Source: an uncultured Bacteroidota bacterium
Lineage (GTDB): Bacteria; Bacteroidota; Bacteroidia; Chitinophagales; Chitinophagaceae
Assembly: GCA_946479615.1 (NCBI GenBank)
Contig: CAMLGR010000091.1
Span: 1-18,796, forward strand
DNA length: 18,796 nucleotides
Reading direction: 5' to 3'
Shown: positions 1-6,621 of the stretch, piece after piece
Position numbering within the stretch: the stretch's first letter is position 1
Layout of the letters: each line of letters starts with the position of its first letter
Made by a program: the position numbers and the translations under genes
The notes under the pieces: model-generated
What the model was told of the DNA's origin: nothing
Database searches by the model: none
Seen by the model: the letters and a program-made list of their open reading frames with translations, nothing else

Positions 1-1
1 T

Positions 2-1114
2 TCAGGAACCGTTACCAGCAATACAAAAGTGGGACTGGGTGAAAAGTATGATGGAGTAAGCAATGGCGCCAGCCATCCGGCTCCATCGAATAATATGGCT
101 GGTTACCTGACTGATGGCATCAAAGGACTGGACCTCGGTACCTGCGTAGCCAATCTTCCTGCAGGCTCCATGACCTTTTTGGTAAGCAGTATCACTCCTT
201 CTTCTATTGGTGATGGCATTCCTGATATCCTGGTTACACAGGTAGCCGACCCAAGCGGCTCCGCCGATCGTTACCAGTTTACCGACGCCAATGGCGCTAT
301 CGTAGGAAATTATAAAGACATGCTGTTTACTTCTATCAACCCGGTAGGTAACTGGACAGCCGATTTCTATGATGTGACCAACCCGATGACATTATCATCC
401 GGTTTTACCAAAACAGATCGTCAGTTGCGTTTGTGGGCGGCTGACCTGAGCGAGTTTGGTATTACCGCTGCAAATTATCAATCGGTACGGAATTTCAGGA
501 TCGGCCTTTCCGGTAATAGCGATGTGGCGTTTGTTGCTTATAGTAATAAATCGTTTGCCGTAAAAAATATTCTCCCTGTCATGCTCGGCAGCCTGACCGC
601 TACCAATACCAATGGTAAAGGATTATTGAAATGGAATACCTATACAGAAAACAATTCAGCCTGGTTTGTGATTGAAAAGATCAGGTCCGGTTCTTATATT
701 TCTATCGATAGCGTAAGAGCAGCGGGCAACAGTACCGGCATCGTTACTTATTCTTATACCGATAACCACCTCGAAACCGGCAAAAATTATTACCGCTTAA
801 GAATGGTTGATATCGATGGTAAAACAAAATACAGTTCCGTTGTTTCGGTCAACAGCGAAACCGTTGCATCTTCTTTCAGCATTTATCCAAATCCTGCCAC
901 TGCCGGTGAAGCCGTTTATGCAGTGCATGATAAATCATCAGGTACAGAATTGATGAGCATTTATAATAGCAACGGCATCTTATTAGCACAGCAATCTCCT
1001 GCCAAAGGAAGCCTGCAAACAAAAATAAACTGGTCAACAACGATCAAAGGGATCTATTATATCGTCTGGAATAACGGTACAGAAAAAAAGGCACAAAAAA
1101 TTCTCATACAGTAA
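2..1114 (+). CDS. T9SS-sorted secreted protein, C-terminal part (5' truncated by window)
   Basis: The reading frame is open at the left edge, so only the last 370 residues are visible; the GTG at 29 is internal and not a start. The first part (about residues 1-190) reads as a beta-rich extracellular domain, with phrases such as DGIPDILVTQVADPSG and RYQFTDANGAIVGN. Residues about 195-285 resemble the fibronectin-III-like module common in Bacteroidota exoproteins (LKWNTYTENNSAWFVIEK, then YYRLRMVDIDGKTKYSS). The last ~80 residues are a type-A T9SS sorting domain: FSIYPNPATAGE, a central beta strand, and the end KGIYYIVWNNGTEKKAQKIL. By family knowledge the tail directs passage through the T9SS across the outer membrane and is then removed. 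No catalytic motif is visible, so adhesin, lectin or enzyme accessory remain possible. A strong terminator follows. Confidence 0.85.
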   Translation, partial: SGTVTSNTKVGLGEKYDGVSNGASHPAPSNNMAGYLTDGIKGLDLGTCVANLPAGSMTFLVSSITPSSIGDGIPDILVTQVADPSGSADRYQFTDANGAIVGNYKDMLFTSINPVGNWTADFYDVTNPMTLSSGFTKTDRQLRLWAADLSEFGITAANYQSVRNFRIGLSGNSDVAFVAYSNKSFAVKNILPVMLGSLTATNTNGKGLLKWNTYTENNSAWFVIEKIRSGSYISIDSVRAAGNSTGIVTYSYTDNHLETGKNYYRLRMVDIDGKTKYSSVVSVNSETVASSFSIYPNPATAGEAVYAVHDKSSGTELMSIYNSNGILLAQQSPAKGSLQTKINWSTTIKGIYYIVWNNGTEKKAQKILIQ

Positions 1115-1132
1115 CAGTCGAACCGATCACAC

Positions 1133-1157
1133 AAGGGCCTTTATAAGGCCCTTTTTT
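1133..1157 (+). terminator. Rho-independent terminator after the T9SS protein
   Basis: A perfect 9-bp stem, AAGGGCCTT (1133-1141) with AAGGCCCTT (1145-1153), closes a 3-nt loop and runs into six T residues (1152-1157). It starts 18 bases after the stop of the upstream gene. Confidence 0.92.
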
Positions 1158-1193
1158 ATTTCCTGTATCGTCATCGTTTTGTCTGCATCTTTT

Positions 1194-1201
1194 TATTTTT
1201 G
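1194..1201 (+). promoter_or_regulatory. Bacteroidota -7 box for the dienelactone hydrolase gene
   Basis: TATTTTTG fits the TAnnTTTG consensus of the Bacteroidota primary sigma factor. It predicts a transcript start near 1208 and a leader of about 50 nt before the ATG at 1257. No good -33 TTTG lies at the usual distance. Confidence 0.55.
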
Positions 1202-1256
1202 TGTGAAAAGAACTTTTGCAGACCTTTATTGTCTTCATTCCATAAAAATCATACAA

Positions 1257-2084
1257 ATGAAATTTCCTTACATCAATGGTTTATTGATAACAGTGGTTAC
1301 TGTTTCGCTCTTTGCCTGCAACAATGCGGAGAAAAAACCTGCAACGACGGAACCTAAATTAAAAGAAGACAATATTACCTATACCGGTGATAGTGTAACG
1401 ATGAATGGTTACGTAGTATATGATGAAAACAAAGAAGGGCCAAGACCTGCCGTATTGGTCGTACACGAATGGTGGGGGTTGAATGATTATGCCAAACGCC
1501 GTGCGCGCGAACTGGCGGGACTGGGATATATCGCTATGGCAGTCGACATGTTTGGAAACGGCAAACAGGCAGACAATCCTGATTCGGCAGGTAAATATGC
1601 CACACCTTTTTATCAGAACCCTCAAAAAGCAAAAGCCCGTTTTGATGCTGCATTGGAAAAACTGAAAACCTATTCACAAACGGATGCTGCCAAAATCGGC
1701 GCTATCGGTTATTGTTTTGGTGGCGCACAGGTGATCAATATGGCCAAACTGGGCGATGATCTGAAAGGAGTAGTTAGTTTTCATGGCAACCTGACGGTTG
1801 TACCGGCGAATAAAGATCTCCTGAAAGCCGCTATCCTGGTTTGCCACGGTGCCGATGATAAATTTGTTCCGGCATCGGAAGTAGATCAGTTCAAACACCA
1901 GATGGATTCTATCGGCGCCAATTATACGGTTAAGATCTATCCCGGTGCTACACATGCGTTTTCCAACCCGGATGCTACGGCGATCGGCCAGAAATTCAAT
2001 ATGCCCATTGCTTATAATGCAGCAGCCGATACTGCTTCCTGGAATGAAATGAAACTGTTCTTTGGAAAAGTATTTGGCAACTGA
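1257..2084 (+). CDS. Dienelactone hydrolase family lipoprotein
   Basis: 275 residues from the ATG at 1257. This start was chosen over an in-frame upstream non-ATG start because it opens a lipoprotein signal peptide whose lipobox LFAC makes Cys21 the lipidated residue. The body is an alpha/beta hydrolase of the dienelactone hydrolase family: the HEWWG strand with Glu71, the nucleophile elbow GYCFGG with Cys153, the acid in HGADDKFVP (Asp200/201), and the histidine in GATHAFSNP (His233). DLH enzymes use a Cys-His-Asp triad to hydrolyse ester or lactone bonds; the real substrate cannot be read from sequence. Lipid anchoring puts it in the periplasm or outer membrane, whereas classical DLH is cytosolic. 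It sits alone between two strong terminators and so is probably monocistronic. Confidence 0.9.
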   Translation: MKFPYINGLLITVVTVSLFACNNAEKKPATTEPKLKEDNITYTGDSVTMNGYVVYDENKEGPRPAVLVVHEWWGLNDYAKRRARELAGLGYIAMAVDMFGNGKQADNPDSAGKYATPFYQNPQKAKARFDAALEKLKTYSQTDAAKIGAIGYCFGGAQVINMAKLGDDLKGVVSFHGNLTVVPANKDLLKAAILVCHGADDKFVPASEVDQFKHQMDSIGANYTVKIYPGATHAFSNPDATAIGQKFNMPIAYNAAADTASWNEMKLFFGKVFGN

Positions 2085-2157
2085 TATTTCTTGCTTACAG
2101 TGTATGACAAAATAGTCATGCAGTCACGGATCGGACTTCTTATTTATTCAATACAGG

Positions 2158-2189
2158 AAAAACGCCACGGAATATCCGTGGCGTTTTTT
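2158..2189 (+). terminator. Rho-independent terminator after the dienelactone hydrolase gene
   Basis: A 13-bp perfect stem, AAAAACGCCACGG (2158-2170) with CCGTGGCGTTTTT (2176-2188), has a 5-nt loop and a T-run to 2189. The A-tract on the left arm means it could also act on the other strand, although no convergent gene is present. Confidence 0.93.
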
Positions 2190-2549
2190 ATACCCGGGAA
2201 GGAAATATCCTTGTCAATCTCTTTATTTTTTTATTACTTTTTTGCAGGTAATCAGTATAGCCCCATCTCCCGGAAGGAGCTTATTATTCCCAGGCCGTAA
2301 CCCGCTTTTCCCGCCTTCCCTTTACCTGACTTTATCAGACATCAATCCAGGTTAAATCCGGGATCAATCCGCGGACAATAATAGTACAATGGCTGTCATC
2401 GTCGTATCTCTTTCGCCCCTCCTTCGCTGCACCGCCCGGGAGACCCGGACAAACCCAATTCCAGGGCATGAAATCCCGGAATATGTTCCTTCCTCGTCCT
2501 GCCACCAGCTTTTTAGCTTTTTTCCCTAATTTCATCAAAACAATTCAGC
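2190..2549. other. Gene-free stretch upstream of the LemA gene
   Basis: This 360-base gap holds no convincing gene. Short open frames exist on both strands (2091-2300 plus, 2335-2538 minus) but show no family resemblance, and the first runs through the terminator. Part of it is pyrimidine- and C-rich on the plus strand. The only promoter-like string near the LemA start is TAGCTTTT (2514-2521), one base off the TAnnTTTG box. Confidence 0.5.
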
Positions 2550-3116
2550 ATGCCATTGATCATACTTATTGTCGTTATTGTTGTCATCGCTCTTTGGATG
2601 GTGAGCATTTATAACGGACTGGTGAGGTTGCGTAACCGCCGCCAGAATGCATTTGCCGATATCGATGTGCAATTGCGCCAGCGCCACGACCTGGTACCCC
2701 AACTGGTAGAAACGGTAAAAGGTTATGCATCGCATGAAAAAGAATTACTGTTAAAAGTAACAGAAGCCCGTTCGGCAGCTATGAATGCAGGAACGATCGA
2801 CGATAAGATTGCAGCCGAACAACAATTGACCGCTGCCTTGCAGGGATTGAAAGTGCAGGTAGAAGCCTACCCTGATCTCAAAGCCAATCAAAACTTTTTA
2901 CAATTACAGGAAGAGCTTAGCGATATCGAGAATAAGCTCGCTGCCTCCCGCCGCTTTTTCAATGGCGCTACCACTGAATACAATAATTCCGTTGAATCAT
3001 TTCCCGGAAATCTTATCGCCCGCAATTTTGGTTTTCAACGCGAAACCTTCTTTGACCTCGGCACCGAGAACCGCAAACAAATGGAAGAACCGCCGAAAAT
3101 CAATTTTGGCAGTTAA
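2550..3116 (+). CDS. LemA family membrane protein
   Basis: 188 residues, the usual LemA size. Residues 2-20 form one N-terminal membrane helix (PLIILIVVIVVIALWMVSI). A long helical domain follows with the family signature around residues 36-63: ADIDVQLRQRHDLVPQLVET then VKGYASHE. The end resembles other LemA proteins (FNGATTEYNNSVESFPGN, then a NFGF.. segment). The N-terminus-out, single-span topology is known for the family; its biochemical role is not established. The stop lies 27 bases before an M48 protease gene on the same strand. LemA genes next to HtpX/M48 or TPM-domain genes are common in bacteria, so a shared role in envelope quality control is plausible but inferred. Confidence 0.93.
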   Translation: MPLIILIVVIVVIALWMVSIYNGLVRLRNRRQNAFADIDVQLRQRHDLVPQLVETVKGYASHEKELLLKVTEARSAAMNAGTIDDKIAAEQQLTAALQGLKVQVEAYPDLKANQNFLQLQEELSDIENKLAASRRFFNGATTEYNNSVESFPGNLIARNFGFQRETFFDLGTENRKQMEEPPKINFGS

Positions 3117-3143
3117 TACCTACGGCGTAAATAAAATCCAGGG

Positions 3144-4082
3144 ATGAAATACATAGGGTTAAGCACACAGATCCGGAGAAACAATACCAATTCATTTCTT
3201 TTGCTGATCGCATTCCCGGTTTTATTGCTGGCAATGTTCTATGCATTCATATTTTTTTCCGGCAAAGAAGATACTGATGAAACCAACCTGCATTTTCTGC
3301 AGGCAGTTCCTTTTATACTCATTGGCGTTCTTACCTGGTTCCTGATCGCCTGGGCCGGCCACACTACATTTATCAGGCTGGCTACCGGCGCCAAACCATT
3401 GCAGCGGATGGAAAACAAACGCGTATATAATCTTCTTGAAAATATATGCATCGCCGAAGGAATGAAAATGCCTTCGCTTTATATCATCGATGACGATTCA
3501 CTGAATGCTTTTGCAAGTGGTATCAATGAGAAAAGTTATTCCATCACTTTATCCAAAGGCATTATCGATAAACTGAATGATGAAGAACTGGAAGGTGTCA
3601 TGGCGCATGAACTCACGCATATCAAAAACCGGGATGTGCGCCTGCTGATCATATCGATCATCTTTGTCGGTATCTTTTCTTTTTTGGCCGAGATGGCATT
3701 CCGCAGTATACGTTTTGTAGGCGGTGGGAGAAAAAGCAGCAAGGATGGCAAGGGAGCCGGTGCTATTATCCTGATTGCTATCGTCGTTACAGCCGTGGCT
3801 TATTTAGTCTCGCTGTTACTTCGTTTTGGTATCAGCCGCAAAAGAGAATATCTCGCCGATGCAGGTGCTGCCGAGATCACCAAAAAACCGTATGCTCTGG
3901 CTTCAGCCCTGCGCAAGATCGCCGGTGATCCCTGGATTGAAGCGGTAGAAAGCCGGGATGTAGCACAACTTTTTATCAATAACCCCACTCCTTCCGCACA
4001 CAAGTCGGCCTCATGGGATAATCTCTTTGCCACGCATCCGCCGATTGAAAAAAGGATTGCTTTGCTGGAACAGTTTGTCTGA
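3144..4082 (+). CDS. M48 family integral-membrane zinc metalloprotease (HtpX-like)
   Basis: 312 residues. Two membrane helices lie near the N-terminus (about 18-38 and 50-70), followed by a catalytic region with HELTH at residues 155-159 inside GVMAHELTHIKNRDVRLL. Two more hydrophobic stretches follow (about 165-182 and 207-228), then Glu235 in SRKREYLADAGAAEI, the third zinc ligand expected for M48. The order TM-TM-HExxH-TM-TM-ExxxD matches HtpX and its relatives, which degrade damaged or misassembled membrane proteins. A Gly/Lys/Ser-rich loop (GGGRKSSKDGKGAG) lies between the last two helices. It is probably translated from the LemA mRNA. The C-terminal NLFATHPPIEKRIALLE is the classic end of the family. 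Confidence 0.95.
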   Translation: MKYIGLSTQIRRNNTNSFLLLIAFPVLLLAMFYAFIFFSGKEDTDETNLHFLQAVPFILIGVLTWFLIAWAGHTTFIRLATGAKPLQRMENKRVYNLLENICIAEGMKMPSLYIIDDDSLNAFASGINEKSYSITLSKGIIDKLNDEELEGVMAHELTHIKNRDVRLLIISIIFVGIFSFLAEMAFRSIRFVGGGRKSSKDGKGAGAIILIAIVVTAVAYLVSLLLRFGISRKREYLADAGAAEITKKPYALASALRKIAGDPWIEAVESRDVAQLFINNPTPSAHKSASWDNLFATHPPIEKRIALLEQFV

Positions 4083-4085
4083 TTC

Positions 4086-4118
4086 AATTTTAAATGACAA
4101 TACAGATCACTTAAAATT
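4086..4118. terminator. AT-rich hairpin in the convergent M48/M43 junction (weak bidirectional terminator candidate)
   Basis: Arms 4086-4097 (AATTTTAAATGA) and 4107-4118 (TCACTTAAAATT) pair over 11 of 12 positions with a 9-nt loop. The hairpin sits between two converging genes, where a shared terminator would be expected. It is AT-only at the base and lacks a long T-run, so efficiency is uncertain. Confidence 0.4.
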
Positions 4119-4143
4119 CAGCATATAACGTTCAACATTTAAA
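4109..4143. repeat. Weak heptad-phased repeat at the M48/M43 junction
   Basis: Five consecutive 7-mers in phase resemble RTTCAAC: acttaaa, attcagc, atataac, gttcaac, atttaaa. The array includes the stop codon of the M43 gene (complement of 4139-4141). It is degenerate, and taken alone it could be chance. Confidence 0.35.
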
Positions 4144-5380
4144 TTTTCACCAGTTTCTGTTTGATGGTTGACCCGTCTTCTTTTTTTGCTGTAATAAAGT
4201 AAATACCGGGTTTCAGGGAACTGATATTCACTTTCATGAGTTTGGCGCTTACTACTGCCCTGATCAGTGATTGTCCCTGCATATTACTGATGGTAATCGT
4301 ATTACCCATCCAGTCGCCATTATTGGTAAGATCGAGTGTAACCTCGGCCGAAGAAGGATTGGGATAAAGCTTTAAAGAAAGCAGTACAGGTTCCGGCTCA
4401 CCTTCTTCCGGTAAAGGAATTTCGCTGCCGGCAGTTGGTGCATCAAATGCATACGACCTGAGAATAGATGTCCTCGCACCTTCTGCTTCAAACAATGTAC
4501 GCATTCTTGCTCTTTGCCCATACGTGAAAAGATTGGTACAGCCATCACCGGTAACATCCATATAGTTCATGTACATATCACCATTGGGACCATTGTTACA
4601 GGATATGCGGATGCCCGATGGACAACCGGGGGTCATCGTACTTTGCTGCGGGGTATCGTCTACAAAATCATTACCGCAGGCTTCATCGCCCCAGATATGA
4701 CGGAGGCCCAGCCAATGCCCTGTTTCGTGAACAGCAGTCTTGCCAAATTTGAAGGAACTATATCCAACAACAACACCATCAATAGCCGGGTCGCCGCCGG
4801 GAAAACTGGAATATCCCTTTACATAACTGATGTTACATACCCAAAGGTTCAGGTAATTATTGCTGTCCCAGGCATCATCGCCGCCCTGGGCGGTATATTT
4901 CATTTTATCATCCGACATCCATTTCGTGACCGATGTATACTTGCGGACGATGCCGTTGGTAGCTCTTTTATGCGGATCGGAAACAGCGAGTTTGAATTGA
5001 ATTTTGCAATCAGCAGCCAATCCTTTAAAACTGGCGGGAGTATTTACCGTATCGGCATTCAGTTTACGGTAACAGTCATTCATTACTTGCAATTGACTGG
5101 CCACCTGCTGATCTGTTACATTTTCGTCGCCGGTATGATAGAGAATATGAACAACAACGGGAATAGTAATAATGGGCATTCCGCCGGTCTCGCCAAATGT
5201 TGCTGTTTCTTTAGATAATTGTTTTTGTATAAAAGATTCGATAGCGTCGGTCCTTGTTTTGAGTGAAGGATGAAGAAGCATCTGCTCCTGCTGATAAGTG
5301 AAGGAAGCGCATGATTGCTGCGCTGTGCTGCTCGCACAAAACACCGCCATGAATAACCCCAGAAAAAGATAAACCCGCAT
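4139..5380 (-). CDS. Secreted M43-type (pappalysin-like) zinc metalloprotease with T9SS sorting domain
   Basis: 413 residues from the ATG at 5380. An upstream in-frame ATG at 5431 would add 17 residues ahead of a clean signal peptide, so the later start is preferred. Signal peptide 1-20 ends in SSTA, leaving Gln21 at the mature N-terminus. The catalytic motif HETGHWLGLRH (218-228) fits HExxHxxGxxH of the metzincins: zinc ligands His218, His222 and His228, base Glu219. GNDFVDDTP follows, and Met274 in NYMDVTGDGC is the likely Met-turn; the spacing and DDTP/NYMD signature are those of M43 (cytophagalysin/ulilysin-like). Residues ~333-413 are a type-A T9SS sorting domain (LSLKLYPNPSSAEVTLDL, then LKPGIYFITAKKEDG). 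Residues 320-332 are a Pro/Glu-rich linker. Likely an extracellular endopeptidase with a removed tail. Confidence 0.92.
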   Translation of the reverse strand: MRVYLFLGLFMAVFCASSTAQQSCASFTYQQEQMLLHPSLKTRTDAIESFIQKQLSKETATFGETGGMPIITIPVVVHILYHTGDENVTDQQVASQLQVMNDCYRKLNADTVNTPASFKGLAADCKIQFKLAVSDPHKRATNGIVRKYTSVTKWMSDDKMKYTAQGGDDAWDSNNYLNLWVCNISYVKGYSSFPGGDPAIDGVVVGYSSFKFGKTAVHETGHWLGLRHIWGDEACGNDFVDDTPQQSTMTPGCPSGIRISCNNGPNGDMYMNYMDVTGDGCTNLFTYGQRARMRTLFEAEGARTSILRSYAFDAPTAGSEIPLPEEGEPEPVLLSLKLYPNPSSAEVTLDLTNNGDWMGNTITISNMQGQSLIRAVVSAKLMKVNISSLKPGIYFITAKKEDGSTIKQKLVKI

Positions 5381-5592
5381 GTAAAACCAGATTTTCAGGT
5401 ACGCATGACAATGAAATATCATCATGAGCATTCATGTGGAATTGGAAGAAACCGGTAAAAACAAAGGATTTAAAGAGGGGAATTCACGGATACGATTTCA
5501 GGAACTGATATCGGAGATAGTAGTTAGGAATTCAAATATAGAAGATTATATTCGATAATTTTGAAAAAGTTATATCGTAAAATCCCTACCCG

Positions 5593-5603
5593 ACCAGTCT
5601 GGT
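5593..5603. promoter_or_regulatory. Possible operator: ACCAGTCTGGT inverted repeat
   Basis: ACCAG and CTGGT flank a central T (5593-5603), and a further GACC follows at 5605-5608. The site lies about 38 bases upstream of the -7 box at 5641. GACC/GGTC half-sites resemble those bound by many TetR/AcrR-type repressors, but no regulator gene is in the window, so the assignment is a guess. Confidence 0.25.
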
Positions 5604-5640
5604 AGACCATATTTAACAACCAACCAAATAGTCCATCCCT

Positions 5641-5648
5641 TATTTTTG
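5641..5648 (+). promoter_or_regulatory. Bacteroidota -7 box for the glutaminyl cyclotransferase gene
   Basis: TATTTTTG matches TAnnTTTG and predicts a start near 5655, 28 bases before the ATG at 5683. The -33 element is not clear. Confidence 0.6.
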
Positions 5649-5682
5649 TGGCTATGATTGCTAACAATCAATCAGTTTATCA

Positions 5683-6480
5683 ATGAAAAAAATTCTATAT
5701 CTCTTTCTTTTAGCCGCCATAGTTTCCTGTACCGATAATGATACTAAAGGCAAAAAAACTGATCCAGGCAGCGATTCCCCGGCCCCAAAACTGATCACCT
5801 ACTCCATTCTGAACACTTTTCCGCACGATACATCCTCCTATACACAGGGTCTTTTGGTATACAAAGGCGAGCTGTATGAAGGCACCGGGCTCGAGGGCCG
5901 CTCGAAATTGATGAAGGTAGACCTGAAGACAGGGAAGGCTTTGCAAAAGATCGACCTGGCCGCCGAGTACTTTGGTGAAGGGGTCACTATCCTGAACGAT
6001 ACGGTTTACCAGCTCACCTGGCGCAACAAGACTGTATTTGTATATACGCTGAAAGATTTTAAAAAGATAAAGGAATTCAGGATCGATACCGAAGGATGGG
6101 GCCTGACCACCGACGGAAAGGAACTGATCGCCAGCGATGGCAGCAGTAATTTATATTATTACGATCCCACTACCTTCCGCCTGCAACGCACACAATCTGT
6201 CACCGAAGGCGGTTCGCTTTCCTATAACCTGAATGAACTGGAATATATCGATGGATATATTTATGCCAACCAATACCAGCAGCCTTATATTTTCAAGATC
6301 GATCCGGGCAGCGGTTCGGTCATCGCAAAGATCGATCTTTCCGATGTATGGAAACGCGTAAAGAATATCGATCCGCTGGTAGATGTCCCCAACGGCATTG
6401 CCTACGACCACGACAGCAAAAAGACCTATGTAACAGGTAAACTCTGGCCGGAGTTGTATGAGATTCAATTGAGCAAGTAA
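5683..6480 (+). CDS. Glutaminyl-peptide cyclotransferase (plant/bacterial beta-propeller type), lipoprotein
   Basis: 265 residues. A lipoprotein signal peptide (MKKILYLFLLAAIVSC) makes Cys16 the lipidated residue; an acidic/polar linker runs to about residue 35. The rest is the glutamine cyclotransferase fold, a five-bladed beta-propeller, with family motifs YTQGLL (53-58), EGTGLEGRS (66-74), FGEGVT (97-102), QLTW (110-113), EGWGLT (137-142), SDGSS (151-155), NELEYIDG (184-191) and NGIAYD (237-242). The enzyme turns N-terminal Gln into pyroglutamate with loss of ammonia and needs no metal, unlike the animal-type enzyme. As a lipoprotein it would face the periplasm, where exported proteins newly cut by signal peptidase I appear. 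Transcribed alone, divergent from a Gln-starting secreted protease. Confidence 0.92.
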   Translation: MKKILYLFLLAAIVSCTDNDTKGKKTDPGSDSPAPKLITYSILNTFPHDTSSYTQGLLVYKGELYEGTGLEGRSKLMKVDLKTGKALQKIDLAAEYFGEGVTILNDTVYQLTWRNKTVFVYTLKDFKKIKEFRIDTEGWGLTTDGKELIASDGSSNLYYYDPTTFRLQRTQSVTEGGSLSYNLNELEYIDGYIYANQYQQPYIFKIDPGSGSVIAKIDLSDVWKRVKNIDPLVDVPNGIAYDHDSKKTYVTGKLWPELYEIQLSK

Positions 6481-6529
6481 TTCTAAATTCATAATTATGA
6501 ATTTAGAATGATGAATGATGAATTACCAA
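6481..6529. repeat. Heptad repeat with perfect 28-nt palindrome, 3' of the cyclotransferase gene
   Basis: Starting at the base after the stop codon, seven successive 7-mers all fit TNNNNAA: ttctaaa, ttcataa, ttatgaa, tttagaa, tgatgaa (twice), ttaccaa. The first four make a perfect palindrome (6481-6508), because heptads 3 and 4 are the reverse complements of 2 and 1. The transcript could fold into a 12-14 bp AU hairpin. The TGATGAA units match the array at 9834-9925. Confidence 0.8.
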
Positions 6530-6579
6530 ATAAAGAGATTTATTACTCCTTCCTGTAAACCATTTACATCCCTCATTAT

Positions 6580-6621
6580 CTTCACACCTAAAACTTAGCA
6601 TCTAAAACTTAACACCTATAA
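6580..6621. repeat. 14-nt (2 x 7) tandem repeat overlapping the methyltransferase 3' end
   Basis: Six in-phase heptads alternate between two types: CTTcaCA, CCTAAAA, CTTAGCA, TCTAAAA, CTTAACA, CCTATAA. The array crosses the stop codon of the methyltransferase (complement of 6602-6604), so the last codons (GVKF and stop) come from repeat sequence. Confidence 0.75.

Larger units (their letters stand above)
5381..5682. promoter_or_regulatory. Divergent control region between the M43 protease and the glutaminyl cyclotransferase
   Basis: This gap of about 300 bases has no gene. On the minus strand TATATTTG (complement of 5533-5540) is a full TAnnTTTG box for the M43 gene, giving a leader of about 146 nt. 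On the plus strand TAATTTTG (5556-5563) and TATTTTTG (5641-5648) are two boxes for the cyclotransferase gene. The minus-strand and nearer plus-strand boxes lie only 15 bases apart, so the two promoters could interfere or share a regulator. Confidence 0.5.

Noticed and set aside
2091..2300. 69-codon open frame on the plus strand after the dienelactone hydrolase
   Set aside because: It reads straight through the strong terminator at 2158-2189 and resembles nothing known.
2335..2538. 67-codon open frame on the minus strand upstream of LemA
   Set aside because: No family resemblance; probably a by-product of the C-rich composition.
4514..5218. 234-codon open frame on the plus strand
   Set aside because: Antisense to the M43 protease, whose motifs are complete; the translation shows no family resemblance.
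5381..5431. Longer N-terminus for the M43 protease starting at 5431
   Set aside because: It would put 17 residues in front of a complete signal peptide; the ATG at 5380 is better placed.
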